Virus record (IMG/VR): IMGVR_UViG_3300020457_000104
Span: 1 to 23,187 of that record
Length of the DNA: 23,187 bases
Origin: a virus
Direction: 5' to 3' (one strand)
In this document: piece after piece, positions 11,038 to 20,272 of the stretch
Numbering within the stretch: position 1 is the first letter of the stretch
How the letters are laid out: each line of letters opens with the position of its first letter
The notes under the pieces: generated by a model
Seen by the model: the letters and a program-made list of their open reading frames with translations, nothing else
Database searches by the model: none
What the model was told of the DNA's origin: nothing
Made by a program: the position numbers and the translations under genes

Positions 11038-12449
11038 TGGGTCTTATTCAATCGTCAAAAGGTAGGTTTGATGAAACCTTGACAAATGTAATGAACGACA
11101 TTAGGCAACCAGTGTTTGTAGATAACGCTGTACATTACGCAAAGATAGAACCTAGAAGTACAGGTAAGACTAGGGTTACTATTGAAGCGATAAACGCCGA
11201 TAATTACGATTTAGGTAGTGAACGCACATACTCTTTAGTTGAATCTGAATCTAGTATTATCATCACACATACTGAAACTGACGGACATTCGCTGAAAAGC
11301 GATGTGTGGTCTAGTAATGGTAAAAACGCGGTTACAGATTTGTTGTATAGTAAAGATAATCCAGTAGACCGAATTATGAAGAGTACGGTCACATCTACAA
11401 GTAATGGTCTACAATTAGATTTACGCAACATGAAAGGTCGGACTTTGAAAGATATAGGTTTTAGAGATGAAACAGTGCATCTCGCACAAGGTATAGATAT
11501 TGGATTTAGAACTACTGATTTAGCGGTTAGACTATCGCAAAATGTGCCTGATGCAATTACTGCGGTAACGACAGGTTCGCACATTACAACTACTAGAGGT
11601 AGCAATAATAGACGCAAGGCGAGTAATACATTTTTAGCATCTGATTTCTATGGTATTAATCTAATTACAGCCTTGCGCTTTGTTTCTAGACACGACAATC
11701 GTGTGACTATGATGAATAGATACGGTGTCTTAAATTATGTACCTTTTAACTACGCAGATGTGAGTAGAAAAATAGAGAGCAATATACGTTTTGGTCAAAA
11801 GAAAACTAACCCTATTGAAAATATAGAAAATCGAGTAACAGTGCAAGGTAAACAAATAGCGTTAAATGAAGACTTGATTCTTACAATGGATGATAGAAGT
11901 AGACAACAGAGTAAATACAATACTGATGTATTGGAAAGTGTTACCCCTATCTTTGATGAATCTATTACAAGCATATCGCGTGCAAAGACAGTCGCAAGGC
12001 AGATACTGAAAGCAAATGCGTCTACAACAGGCTCATTACAATCTAGAGGACATCCTAATTTATGGGATGCGAGACCGGGCGATATAATAGAATATGATGG
12101 TAAAAGATTGACTATATTAGAAGCGCAACATAGAGCGGGTAGCGCTTTGAGTGATTTCACTTTCCTCAGTAGTGAATCGGGATTGGAAGGGGTGTTACAA
12201 GATATCAAAAGCGGTAGCGTATCATCGTCATCTAAGAGAAGGCCGGATAAGACAAACCAAATTACAGATGAGAACTTTTCATTCTTTGATAGCCTAGAAA
12301 TAATAGTAACACCGACAATTACAGTTACTGAATTATCACACGCTGGCTTCTTAATTGGCCGAAATAGCGAAAGAGGGGTACTAGGTGGGAACAATGAGAC
12401 TATCGGACTCATCGAAAAAGAATCTACGATAATAGAGGGGGAATCATAA
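11037..12449 (+). CDS. Baseplate hub / tail-associated protein, gpD/gp27-like
   Basis: The protein has about 470 residues. Numbers here count from the in-frame GTG at 11034; I prefer the ATG at 11037, whose A is the last base of the preceding TGA, giving a TGATG coupling. Residues 266-380 resemble the second half of phage late-control D / baseplate-hub proteins. They contain NRVTVQGKQIALNED, then a helix with RAKTVARQILKA (about 316-327), then GHPNLWDARPGDII (339-352), and a closing strand with ILEAQHR. The order of helix, G.P.L..GD.I strand and ..V..H strand is typical of hub proteins that dock the tail tube to the tip. Residues 395-410 form a Ser/Lys/Arg-rich linker (SVSSSSKRRPDK), followed by a C-terminal extension of about 60 aa. 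Its position between the giant protein and the fibres supports a tail-tip role. The hub assignment is by eye and not proven. Confidence 0.7.
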   Translation: MGLIQSSKGRFDETLTNVMNDIRQPVFVDNAVHYAKIEPRSTGKTRVTIEAINADNYDLGSERTYSLVESESSIIITHTETDGHSLKSDVWSSNGKNAVTDLLYSKDNPVDRIMKSTVTSTSNGLQLDLRNMKGRTLKDIGFRDETVHLAQGIDIGFRTTDLAVRLSQNVPDAITAVTTGSHITTTRGSNNRRKASNTFLASDFYGINLITALRFVSRHDNRVTMMNRYGVLNYVPFNYADVSRKIESNIRFGQKKTNPIENIENRVTVQGKQIALNEDLILTMDDRSRQQSKYNTDVLESVTPIFDESITSISRAKTVARQILKANASTTGSLQSRGHPNLWDARPGDIIEYDGKRLTILEAQHRAGSALSDFTFLSSESGLEGVLQDIKSGSVSSSSKRRPDKTNQITDENFSFFDSLEIIVTPTITVTELSHAGFLIGRNSERGVLGGNNETIGLIEKESTIIEGES

Positions 12450-12793
12450 TGCCAGCAAACGACCATTTGAAACGATTAGTGATAGAAACAATAGCCGACA
12501 ACATCAATGAGATGGTTATTGGTTTTGATAGCACACCTGCTACGAGTAGCGATGGTAGTGCTGGTAGGCCAGCGATAACGATAACACCTACTGTACGCAT
12601 TATGGATAATTCAACATTACTTGTAGAAGGTAATTTAACAACAGCAAACGCATTCGACGAAACACTCAAAGAAGTGTTCGTGCAATTAAGGGGTTCAAGC
12701 GGATTCACCCCTATTACAAGACATGTTTTCAATCCGATAAAGAAAACATCGACAAACGAAGTAGTAATCCAATTAATGATAGAGGTAAAGTGA
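12449..12793 (+). CDS. Small virion/tail-tip protein, unknown family
   Basis: This 114-aa protein starts at the ATG that overlaps the preceding TAA (TAATG). A purine-rich GAGGGG about 8 bases upstream can serve as ribosome-binding site. Residues 1-20 look helical (LKRLVIETIADNINEMV). The rest alternates short beta-type stretches with Gly/Ser/Thr turns, such as RPAITITPTVRIMD and NEVVIQLMIEVK, which suggests a small beta-sandwich. No catalytic motif, Cys pair or membrane segment is seen. Lying between the hub-like protein and the first fibre, it is a candidate adaptor linking fibres to the tail tip, but this rests on location only. I do not recognise the family. Confidence 0.8.
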   Translation: MPANDHLKRLVIETIADNINEMVIGFDSTPATSSDGSAGRPAITITPTVRIMDNSTLLVEGNLTTANAFDETLKEVFVQLRGSSGFTPITRHVFNPIKKTSTNEVVIQLMIEVK

Positions 12794-12797
12794 TATT

Positions 12798-15236
12798 ATG
12801 GTAGAAAACGTCATTTCGGGGCACACAACAACATTGACTGATGGAGATTATATTCTCTCTCCATCTTTAACTAATTTATTTGAAGGCATACACGGTAATG
12901 GAATCTTGATGTATGAAGATACAGCAACAGGCGATAGCAATAGAAATGCTAAGGCTACAAGCCCCGGATACGTTTCAGACAACGGTACTAACTCTATTGT
13001 AGTAAGGGGTGGATATGCTGTATTAGACGGGTTAATCATACCTTTTGGTAACATAGCCGCAGGTGCAACGCACACCATTACACTACAACAGAGTACTATT
13101 GAAGGTAGTACGTCTGCGCTAACTAGCGGCCAATCTTGTCTGTTAGTTGTTTACGCTTGTAGTGACACAGAATCTCCAAGATACGGTATCCACATAGAAC
13201 AAGGTTCTCCTGTATCTACCGGATTCCCCGTAACGCCTGAAAGTTTCTTGAGTGATACAAGCGGTCTAAATGGTAGCCTGAATCTTGCATCTAAACAAAG
13301 TACAGCCCTTGCTGTTGTAAAGTGTATTTACAACGCGAGTGCTGGTGATTTAGATATGGAAGTAGACACCGTATACGATGTACGCACATTCGTAAAACCT
13401 AGCCCTATTTATTTCAGCCCAATGACTACTGGTTCTCTCGGTAACCAAACGGGTAGAATTGATTCAACAGCAGACCTTGACGGTATGCATGGTGGTGGAG
13501 ATGAAGTTGGGGGACTATCATCATCCAACTTTGGCGGTATGTGGATGTCATACAGTTACGGTACGGATGGCACAGATGGAGACCACGTGTTGTACTTTAG
13601 CGGTAAACAAGGCGGTGCGAGGAGAACACATAGAATTGGACCGAATAAAATTAGTGTATTGAATACAGCACAATCGGTTAGATTCGATGGTCCAAACATA
13701 TTCAACGCAACACCAGCAAGTGGAGACATTAACCTCACACCTACTGGTACATTCCCTCCAAGCCACATGGTTATAGTGAATAATGCACAGACTAGCACAC
13801 ACAAAGTTATCTTCGACCCTAGTGGTTTGAGTCTTAATTCTGCTACTGTCGGTGACGTAAACCCTTCATCGTCTGCTATATTCGTTTACAACGGTTCAGC
13901 GTGGGTAAAAGTATTTGCGACATCATCATCAGTGGGCGCAAGTGGTTCAGCAGGGGCTATACAGATAAGCGACGGTACTTCATTCTCCAACGATGCACAA
14001 CTCACATTCACCACAGCGAGTAACACACTCAATGTGGGCGGTCCGATAATTATGGCAGGTTCATTGCTAAAAGCCCCGACTGGTTTAGAGTTTACAAAAG
14101 TAGACGATAATCCGGGTGGTACAGCGTTTACTCTATGGGTAGATGAAGATGATAGCGACCAACTCAAGTTCGGCACATCAACAGTTCAATTAACTGATAC
14201 TGCCGGATTGATGGATATAAACGGGCTTACAGAAGTGGCAATAGCATCGGGCGACTATATTGCCTTCTCCGACGAAGGAACTAGTAATGACCCAACAAGA
14301 AGAGAATCGATAGACGATGTGGCGACATTGTTTGCAGGTACAGGATTGACTGCATCTAGCGCGGTAATCAATATCGACGCTAACCAAGCGGGTATCACTA
14401 GCATAGGTCCAGCAGGTACATTAACTGTAAATCAAGACTTGACCGTAACAGGTAATTTAATTGTAAGTGGTTCATCTACAACATTGAATGTTGCTACGCT
14501 AGAAATTGAAGATTTACACGTTCTCATAGCAAAAGGCGGTAATGACTCTGCTACTGACGGTGCGGGTATCATCATAGACTCATCCGACGGAGACAAAACC
14601 ATACTTTTTAGCAACAACACAGATGCGACCCTAGAGGGATTAAAAGTCAACCAACACTGGTTACCTAGTAGTGACAGTGCACTAAATCTAGGGGCAACCG
14701 ATGCGTCTAACCCTCTCAGATGGGCTAATGTGTATGCTGATAATTTAGATACTACTGATTTGGTTGTAAAATCATCTGCAAATCTACTAAAGACAGACTC
14801 TACTAACGATAGAGTAGGGGTGTTACAGGGTACGCCTGATGCACCATTCCAAGTAAGTGAGTTAGGATTCGGTTATGGCACAGGTAGTCGTACAGGTAGC
14901 GGCTTATCTGCTGTTACGGTAAACCTGTATCAGAGAACTAAGTTCAAGGCCGCTAAACTACTTGTGTCAGTTGAGAACACCACAGATTCTGTCTTTGAAA
15001 CGGCTGAGATGGTTGTTACACATACGGGCACTACAAACACAGGAACTAACATTGTTACGGGTGACGTATATCTATCCGTATATGGGATAGTAACGAGTAG
15101 CGCGACACAACAAGGGGCGTATCAAACAGGCGTTACGGGGGCTGGGGATAGCCAATACATTCAATTGGTAGTTACCCCTACGGTAGCCAACAAAGATGTT
15201 ACGGTGCGCGTATCGTGGCAAGCATTAACGATATAA
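12798..15236 (+). CDS. Modular tail fibre protein 1, 812 aa
   Basis: A long Gly/Ser/Thr/Asp-rich beta-structured protein. Residues 1 to about 210 hold a distinct N-terminal part with GGYAVLDGLIIPFGNI and a DTVYDVRTF segment, probably the attachment end. A Gly/Met/His-rich stretch (GMHGGGDEVGG, near 230) and a beta domain with ASGDINLTPTG follow. Residues about 540-600 carry the widespread fibre module LTVTGNLIVSGSSTTL...LEIEDLHVLIAKGG...DGAGIIID, also found in the next gene. The C-terminal ~100 residues (from TKFKAAKLLVSVEN) are again related to the C-terminus of the next gene. The start is the ATG at 12798, preceded by GAGGT and AGTGAT. Trimeric fibre architecture is inferred from the family. 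This is a receptor-binding or shaft component; its exact place in the tail is unknown. Confidence 0.85.
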   Translation: MVENVISGHTTTLTDGDYILSPSLTNLFEGIHGNGILMYEDTATGDSNRNAKATSPGYVSDNGTNSIVVRGGYAVLDGLIIPFGNIAAGATHTITLQQSTIEGSTSALTSGQSCLLVVYACSDTESPRYGIHIEQGSPVSTGFPVTPESFLSDTSGLNGSLNLASKQSTALAVVKCIYNASAGDLDMEVDTVYDVRTFVKPSPIYFSPMTTGSLGNQTGRIDSTADLDGMHGGGDEVGGLSSSNFGGMWMSYSYGTDGTDGDHVLYFSGKQGGARRTHRIGPNKISVLNTAQSVRFDGPNIFNATPASGDINLTPTGTFPPSHMVIVNNAQTSTHKVIFDPSGLSLNSATVGDVNPSSSAIFVYNGSAWVKVFATSSSVGASGSAGAIQISDGTSFSNDAQLTFTTASNTLNVGGPIIMAGSLLKAPTGLEFTKVDDNPGGTAFTLWVDEDDSDQLKFGTSTVQLTDTAGLMDINGLTEVAIASGDYIAFSDEGTSNDPTRRESIDDVATLFAGTGLTASSAVINIDANQAGITSIGPAGTLTVNQDLTVTGNLIVSGSSTTLNVATLEIEDLHVLIAKGGNDSATDGAGIIIDSSDGDKTILFSNNTDATLEGLKVNQHWLPSSDSALNLGATDASNPLRWANVYADNLDTTDLVVKSSANLLKTDSTNDRVGVLQGTPDAPFQVSELGFGYGTGSRTGSGLSAVTVNLYQRTKFKAAKLLVSVENTTDSVFETAEMVVTHTGTTNTGTNIVTGDVYLSVYGIVTSSATQQGAYQTGVTGAGDSQYIQLVVTPTVANKDVTVRVSWQALTI

Positions 15237-15237
15237 T

Positions 15238-15245
15238 GGAGGTGA
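15238..15245 (+). promoter_or_regulatory. Strong ribosome-binding site for fibre 2
   Basis: GGAGGTGA lies 6 bases before the ATG at 15252 and just after the stop of fibre 1. It is the longest anti-SD match seen on the + strand. It fixes the fibre 2 start and suggests high expression independent of coupling. Confidence 0.8.
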
Positions 15246-15251
15246 AAAAGT

Positions 15252-18074
15252 ATGGGCACAGCACGTAATTTTACAGTAAAAACAGGACTAGATGTAGACG
15301 ACGGAGATTTGACGTTAGTTAATGGAAATCTATTAGTTAACTCAGGTTATATTGACATAGATAATATCAAGATTGACGGACAAACGATTTCTACCGTAAC
15401 AGGTAATGAAGCGATTAATATTACACCTCATGGAACAGGTTCGGTAGTCATCTCTAAGGTTGACATAAACGCTGGTACGATAGACGGCGCTACTATTGCT
15501 ACATCTGATGTTACAGTAGGTAGCGGTAAGACCCTAGATGTATCGGCTGGAACCTTGACTCTTGCAGCCGACCAAATTAGCGGTAATGCGGTAACGGGCG
15601 GTACAATTGGCTCAATCACAATTACAGCACTCGCTGGTGACTTGAGCCTCGGTGATAATAGCATCACTAATGTTGGTGGTATTGCTTTAGACCAAATTAC
15701 AGCAGATGGTACTACAATTACTCTAAAACCTGATGATAACCAAGCAGCCGCTTTGACAATTACAGATGCTGGTTCCTCAGTATTTATGAAAGTAGATACT
15801 ACTGATTCAGCACCTTTAGTTACTTTCCCTCAAGATGTTGTGATTACTGGTACTACACCCAAATTAACAATTGGGGATAATGGCGCGGAAGATACTTTGT
15901 TAATTTTTGATGGTGCTGAGATAGAATACAGACTTGGTATTGATGACAGCGCAAATCAATTTGAGATTGGTTTAGGAGATGCACACGATACTACTGCTGT
16001 TATAGTAATGGATAACGCAGGTCATATAATTCAATTAGGACAGGCATCCCCGTCTAACGGTCAGGTACTAGCGTGGGATAACAGCAATGGTCGCTGGGCA
16101 CCAACCAACGCGGGTGCTGGAGAAAACAACCAAACTCTAACAACTGGTGACGGTATTAGCGGTGCTAATAGTGGCTCGACAGGTAACTTCACTATCGCAG
16201 TAGAGGCTGCTCAAACTACAATTACATCTTTATTAGCAACAGATATAAAAATCGGTGAAGATGACCAAACTAAGATTGATTTCGAGACTGCCGATGAAAT
16301 ACATTTCTACGCTGCAAACGCAGAGCAAGTATATGTTGCAGATGGTGTATTTGGTCCTCAAACAGATAGCGATGTGGATTTAGGCACAACAAGCGTTAGG
16401 TGGAAAAATGCTTTTGTTGATACATTGACGACCACAGACGATGTTGCTGTTGGCGATGACATGACGCTACTTTCAGACAATGCAATTCTTGGTTTTGGTG
16501 CAGACACGGATGTAACTCTCACACATATACCGGACACTGGGATTAGATTGAACACAAGCATGGCTTTACAATTTAGAGACAGCGCATTATCAATAGGTTC
16601 TACGGCCAACGGTCAGTTAGATATTCAAGCAGATGCAACTGTTGCAATCACCGCACCTGATGTACTTGTTTCAAGCACAGCAACAAGTAAACCACTCTTT
16701 ACAATAAAAAATACTCACGACGGTACTACTGCTGGTGAATTAAGGTTCGTTTCAGACGATGGTGCTGCTGGTGCTGATGGAGATGATATAGGTACTATCT
16801 CATTCTATGCTGATGATTCGGGACAAAATCAAACAGCGTTTGCAAGTATAGTGGCAGAAGTTTCAGAATCAGCAGATACAGATGAAGCGGGTAAACTAAC
16901 TTTCTTTATCGCAGAAAGCGATGGTACTAATACAGCGCAAACAGCAGCCTTGATTCTTGAAGGAGAGCACGCTACTGATGGTCAAGTAGACGTTACAATC
17001 GGTGCTGGCGCTGCATCCACGACTACAATTGTGGGAGACTTAGTAGTAAACGGCTCAACAACAACAATATCAACAGCGCAATTAACTGTTGAAGATTCAC
17101 TCATAACAGTTGCAAAAGGCAATGATAGCCTTGCTAATGCTGACGGCGCTGGTATAGAAATCGAATGTACGGGTGCTACTAACCCTGTTTTCATCTATAA
17201 CAACGCTAGTACGGCGTGGAGGTCTAACGTAGACATAGATACATCAGGTACAGGCAATACGTACAAAATTAATGGCACTGAGGTACTAAACGCTACTACA
17301 CTTGGTAGTGCAGTTGTATCATCAAGTTTGACTAGTACAGGCGCTCTTAATGGAGGTAGCATCACATCAGGCTTCGGTACAATAGACACTGGTTCATCGA
17401 CAATTACTACTACCGGATTAATCTCAGGCGGCTCATTAGACATAGACGATGTGTTAATCAACGGTACTACAATTGGTCACACAGATGATACAGACCTAAT
17501 CACACTGGCAAACGGCCTAGTCACCGTTGCTGGTGAAATCTCAGTAACTACGCTCGACATTGGTGGCACTAACGTAACATCGACAGCCGCAGAACTGAAT
17601 CTAGTGGATGGTATCACAGCAGGTACTGTGTCGGCCAGTAAAGCAGTTATTGTAGACAGCAGTAAAGATGTAACAGGATTTAGAAATGTTACAGGCACAG
17701 GTGCTTTACAAGGCGCTACACTCAGCGTTGATGCGGTTGCTATCTTAGATACAGCGTCAGGAGACAGCGCAACTATAACAGGAGAGACTAACTTGTTCTC
17801 TATACCAAAAGCGACTTACAAGGCCGCTAAAATACTATACCACATAAAGAAAGACGATAACAACCGCACAGATGCTGGAGAGATATTAGTAACCCACGAT
17901 GGTACTAACGCTTTCCTTACACATTACGGTCAAGTAAACACAGACACAAACGCAGTTGTAGGTACATGGGATTGTACTGTCAACAGCGCAAATATAGAAG
18001 TTAGATTCACACCTACTGCGAACGGGGCGCACTCATACTGCTTAGTGGCAACCCAATTAATAGTAGAACCTTGA
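15252..18074 (+). CDS. Modular tail fibre protein 2, 940 aa
   Basis: The N-terminus MGTARNFTVKTGLDV closely matches that of the next fibre gene (MGTERDFVVKKGLKV), so both probably dock at the same site. The body is a long series of beta-rich fibre segments. Recognisable motifs are SNGQVLAWDNSNGRWAPT (about 268-285), the STTTISTAQLTVEDSLITVAKGND module (about 600-625) with DGAGIEIE, and TSTAAELNLVDGI near 774, a classic phage-fibre strand motif. The last ~90 residues (from TYKAAKILYHIKK) form a compact beta domain homologous to the C-terminus of fibre 1. No endosialidase-type autoproteolytic domain is visible. The start is well supported by a strong SD (GGAGGTGA, 15238-15245) six bases before ATG. 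The role is host recognition or tail-fibre shaft, inferred from the family and operon position. Confidence 0.87.
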   Translation: MGTARNFTVKTGLDVDDGDLTLVNGNLLVNSGYIDIDNIKIDGQTISTVTGNEAINITPHGTGSVVISKVDINAGTIDGATIATSDVTVGSGKTLDVSAGTLTLAADQISGNAVTGGTIGSITITALAGDLSLGDNSITNVGGIALDQITADGTTITLKPDDNQAAALTITDAGSSVFMKVDTTDSAPLVTFPQDVVITGTTPKLTIGDNGAEDTLLIFDGAEIEYRLGIDDSANQFEIGLGDAHDTTAVIVMDNAGHIIQLGQASPSNGQVLAWDNSNGRWAPTNAGAGENNQTLTTGDGISGANSGSTGNFTIAVEAAQTTITSLLATDIKIGEDDQTKIDFETADEIHFYAANAEQVYVADGVFGPQTDSDVDLGTTSVRWKNAFVDTLTTTDDVAVGDDMTLLSDNAILGFGADTDVTLTHIPDTGIRLNTSMALQFRDSALSIGSTANGQLDIQADATVAITAPDVLVSSTATSKPLFTIKNTHDGTTAGELRFVSDDGAAGADGDDIGTISFYADDSGQNQTAFASIVAEVSESADTDEAGKLTFFIAESDGTNTAQTAALILEGEHATDGQVDVTIGAGAASTTTIVGDLVVNGSTTTISTAQLTVEDSLITVAKGNDSLANADGAGIEIECTGATNPVFIYNNASTAWRSNVDIDTSGTGNTYKINGTEVLNATTLGSAVVSSSLTSTGALNGGSITSGFGTIDTGSSTITTTGLISGGSLDIDDVLINGTTIGHTDDTDLITLANGLVTVAGEISVTTLDIGGTNVTSTAAELNLVDGITAGTVSASKAVIVDSSKDVTGFRNVTGTGALQGATLSVDAVAILDTASGDSATITGETNLFSIPKATYKAAKILYHIKKDDNNRTDAGEILVTHDGTNAFLTHYGQVNTDTNAVVGTWDCTVNSANIEVRFTPTANGAHSYCLVATQLIVEP

Positions 18075-18096
18075 ACATGATGGATAGTGAAATTAT

Positions 18097-18102
18097 GGTG
18101 AT
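18097..18102 (+). promoter_or_regulatory. Ribosome-binding site for fibre 3
   Basis: GGTGAT, complementary to the 3' end of archaeal and bacterial 16S rRNA, sits 6 bases before the ATG at 18109 in the 34-base gap after fibre 2. It supports that start. Confidence 0.65.
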
Positions 18103-18108
18103 GAATAA

Positions 18109-19674
18109 ATGGGAACAGAAAGAGACTTTGTAGTAAAGAAAGGATTGAAAGTAGCGGAAGGTATAACCCTCGGAGGGCATACTTTCAATGATATTGACAT
18201 AGGAAGTGAGCATGTTGATACTGACGACCACATAATGTCATCAGGCGCGATTAAAGAATATGTTGATGCAAATGCCGGTGGTGCTTCTGCTATTGGTAGT
18301 TTAGATGATGTATTGATGGATGCTACTAATTTTACTGATTCAATTTTAATACAGGCAGATAGTGATGGTTCAGCACCAACAACAGGGACATTAAATAGTG
18401 CAACAGGAAATACAGGATATGGTGCTTCGGTATTCAAACATTTAACTGATGGTAGTCTAAATACAGGTATCGGTTATTATTCACTAAGACAATTAACAGG
18501 TGGTGTTAGAAATACAGCCGTTGGGTACGAATCTTTAGGTAATATTACTACTTCAAATTATAACGTAGCGATAGGATTTCAAGCAGGTAATGGTGGGTGG
18601 TCAGGTGCAGATTCTAATATTGCTATTGGTTATGGAACATTAAGCGGTAGTTTAACAGCAGATAAAATAATAGCAATTGGTAGGCAAGCAGGTCAAGCCC
18701 ATACTTCGGGTACTGACTCAATTTACATGGGTACATTTTGTGCATTAAATGTTACAACAGGAAGCAGAAACTTAGTTATCGGTTATGAAGCATATGATGG
18801 TGCTACAACAGAATCAGATAACATAGCAATTGGACATAGTGCTTTAGGTGGTGCTGTTAATGGTGGTGAATACAATGTAGCAATAGGAAACTATTCACTC
18901 GATGCTTTAACAACAGGTGATGACAATGTAGTTATAGGTTATCAAGCGGGGACAACAATGACTACCTCTAAAAGAAATACTGTAATAGGTTCACAGGCTC
19001 TATATTCGGGTGATGCTTCTTATAATACAGCAGTAGGAAGGCAATCACAATACGCTCATAATGGAATAAGAAATACTAGCGTAGGTGAACAATCGCTTTA
19101 CACAGCCGGAACAGGGGCATATAATAATGCAATAGGTCATAGTGCAGGTTGGGGAATAACAGATGGGCATAATAATCAAGCATTTGGTTACAAGGCACTA
19201 TACGCTGTAACTACGGGAGATGACAATATTGCGATTGGGCATGAAGCAGGTGATAATATCACTACCGGAAATAACAATGTTGTAATTGGAAAGGCTGATG
19301 TACCAAGTGCAACAGCAGACGACCAATTATCTATCTCATCGGGAGATGGCGGCGTTACTTGGATTACAGGTAATTCATCCGGTGGTATTAATTCTAAAGC
19401 AGAAGTTGTAGCAGTATCAGGTAATACAACATTAACACTAGCACAAACAGGTGCTTACATTTATTGGACTAACGGTTCATTAACACTACCTGCAAGTGGA
19501 ACAGTAGGAACTCAATATACTATCTTTAACAATACAGGTGGTTCAGCAACAGTTCAATTAAATGGTTCAAACTGTTCTATTGTTTCGGGTTGGCCTAGTG
19601 TTACTGCAACAGGCGACCATGAAGCAGTTACATTTGTTTGTGTTACTGCTAATAATTGGGTACAAATCGGGTGA
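18109..19674 (+). CDS. Tail fibre protein 3 with 18 tandem beta-roll repeats, 521 aa
   Basis: Three regions are visible. Residues 1-20 (MGTERDFVVKKGLKVAEG) are the docking module shared with fibre 2. Residues 101 to about 398 consist of 18 tandem repeats of 16-18 residues with the pattern N-x-A/V-I-G-Y/H-x-(S/A)-(L/G)...TTG; their first residues are at 101, 118, 135, 152, 170, 187, 204, 221, 238, 256, 273, 290, 306, 322, 339, 356, 373 and 390. This resembles the left-handed beta-roll of YadA-type adhesin heads. Residues about 430-521 are a C-terminal beta domain with TNGSLTLPASGTVGTQYTIF and ending in ANNWVQIG, a cap seen in marine virus fibres. The start ATG is 6 bases after GGTGAT. It is probably a trimeric, host-binding side fibre. 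Confidence 0.87.
   Translation: MGTERDFVVKKGLKVAEGITLGGHTFNDIDIGSEHVDTDDHIMSSGAIKEYVDANAGGASAIGSLDDVLMDATNFTDSILIQADSDGSAPTTGTLNSATGNTGYGASVFKHLTDGSLNTGIGYYSLRQLTGGVRNTAVGYESLGNITTSNYNVAIGFQAGNGGWSGADSNIAIGYGTLSGSLTADKIIAIGRQAGQAHTSGTDSIYMGTFCALNVTTGSRNLVIGYEAYDGATTESDNIAIGHSALGGAVNGGEYNVAIGNYSLDALTTGDDNVVIGYQAGTTMTTSKRNTVIGSQALYSGDASYNTAVGRQSQYAHNGIRNTSVGEQSLYTAGTGAYNNAIGHSAGWGITDGHNNQAFGYKALYAVTTGDDNIAIGHEAGDNITTGNNNVVIGKADVPSATADDQLSISSGDGGVTWITGNSSGGINSKAEVVAVSGNTTLTLAQTGAYIYWTNGSLTLPASGTVGTQYTIFNNTGGSATVQLNGSNCSIVSGWPSVTATGDHEAVTFVCVTANNWVQIG
18409..19302 (+). repeat. 18 tandem ~51-bp coding repeats inside fibre 3
   Basis: Each unit encodes 16-18 residues beginning with N-x-(A/V)-(I/V)-G. 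Phase is conserved strictly at protein level while DNA identity between units is low. This means the array is old or diversified rather than freshly expanded. Confidence 0.85.
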
Positions 19675-19675
19675 T
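19670..19675 (+). promoter_or_regulatory. Ribosome-binding site deciding the TTG start at 19680
   Basis: GGTGAT overlaps the TGA stop of fibre 3 and lies 4 bases before TTG at 19680. It makes this start more likely than the upstream TTG at 19656, which would have no SD. Confidence 0.55.
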
Positions 19676-19679
19676 TAAA

Positions 19680-20264
19680 TTGAGTTTTATTGGTGCTGTT
19701 GGTGTAGTTAATCAAGGATATTATGCCGCCCCTGTTTCTGTACCTTCTAATGTTTCTATTGCTACATCTTCAAGTGGAAATCATAACAATGCTTTTACAT
19801 CTCATGTGGATAATTGCGGTTTTACAGAGGGTACTTTTGACGGTGCTTTTACTACCGACACTAATAGCGATAGTATAAATGATAGAGTTACAGTCAATGT
19901 AATTGTAGATGGCTACGCTTCTGCTTTTGATGGATGTGATTCAGCATATCACACTCAGTTTGGTGCATATATGAGAGCCACAGGTGCTACTTCATTTGCA
20001 TGGCAGTTATCAATTGTATCTCAATCTTTAACAGGTTCGAGCGTAGCATTAGCGGGAACAATAACAACCGACCAAAACGCATTATTCAACTCAAATGGTT
20101 TAGTACAAACAATGCAAATATCCTTTGGTGGAGGTAGAGGTGGTGTAACCTATCCATCAGCAGGTGATGAAATAATCATAGGATTAGCGGCTACTGCTAC
20201 TAATTCAGCAGGTGATACAGCAGCAAATAGTCTTAGTATGTTGTTTAACTTTATAGAAAATTAG
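19680..20264 (+). CDS. Probable receptor-binding / fibre-tip protein, 194 aa
   Basis: The frame is open from a TTG at 19656. I prefer the TTG at 19680 (product MSFIGAVGVV...) because a GGTGAT ribosome-binding site (19670-19675) sits 4 bases before it. A GTG at 19671 overlapping the previous stop is the alternative. The protein is rich in Ser, Thr, Asn, Ala and Gly and alternates predicted beta strands, for example DRVTVNVIVDGYASAF, FAWQLSIVSQSL and DEIIIGLAATA. Two Cys (in NCGF and DGCD) could pair. There are no catalytic motifs, signal peptide or membrane span. Following a repeat fibre and preceding the last gene of the operon, it is plausibly the adhesin tip or a beta-sandwich decoration protein. 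The family is not recognised, so the function rests on context and composition. Confidence 0.72.
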   Translation: MSFIGAVGVVNQGYYAAPVSVPSNVSIATSSSGNHNNAFTSHVDNCGFTEGTFDGAFTTDTNSDSINDRVTVNVIVDGYASAFDGCDSAYHTQFGAYMRATGATSFAWQLSIVSQSLTGSSVALAGTITTDQNALFNSNGLVQTMQISFGGGRGGVTYPSAGDEIIIGLAATATNSAGDTAANSLSMLFNFIEN

Positions 20265-20268
20265 TGAT
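20263..20268 (+). promoter_or_regulatory. Ribosome-binding site for the Rossmann-fold protein
   Basis: AGTGAT overlaps the TAG stop of the previous gene and lies 4 bases before the ATG at 20273. This is the same layout as the 19670 site, so it favours ATG over the GTG at 20264. Confidence 0.55.
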
Positions 20269-20272
20269 TAAT

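Noticed and set aside
11795-12466. 223-aa open frame on the - strand over the hub gene
   Set aside because: The + frame has recognisable hub motifs and operon overlaps; the antisense product shows no motif or start signal.
18409-19302. Regular ~51-bp spacing considered as a CRISPR-like array
   Set aside because: Units differ strongly at DNA level and keep a coding pattern, so this is a protein repeat.
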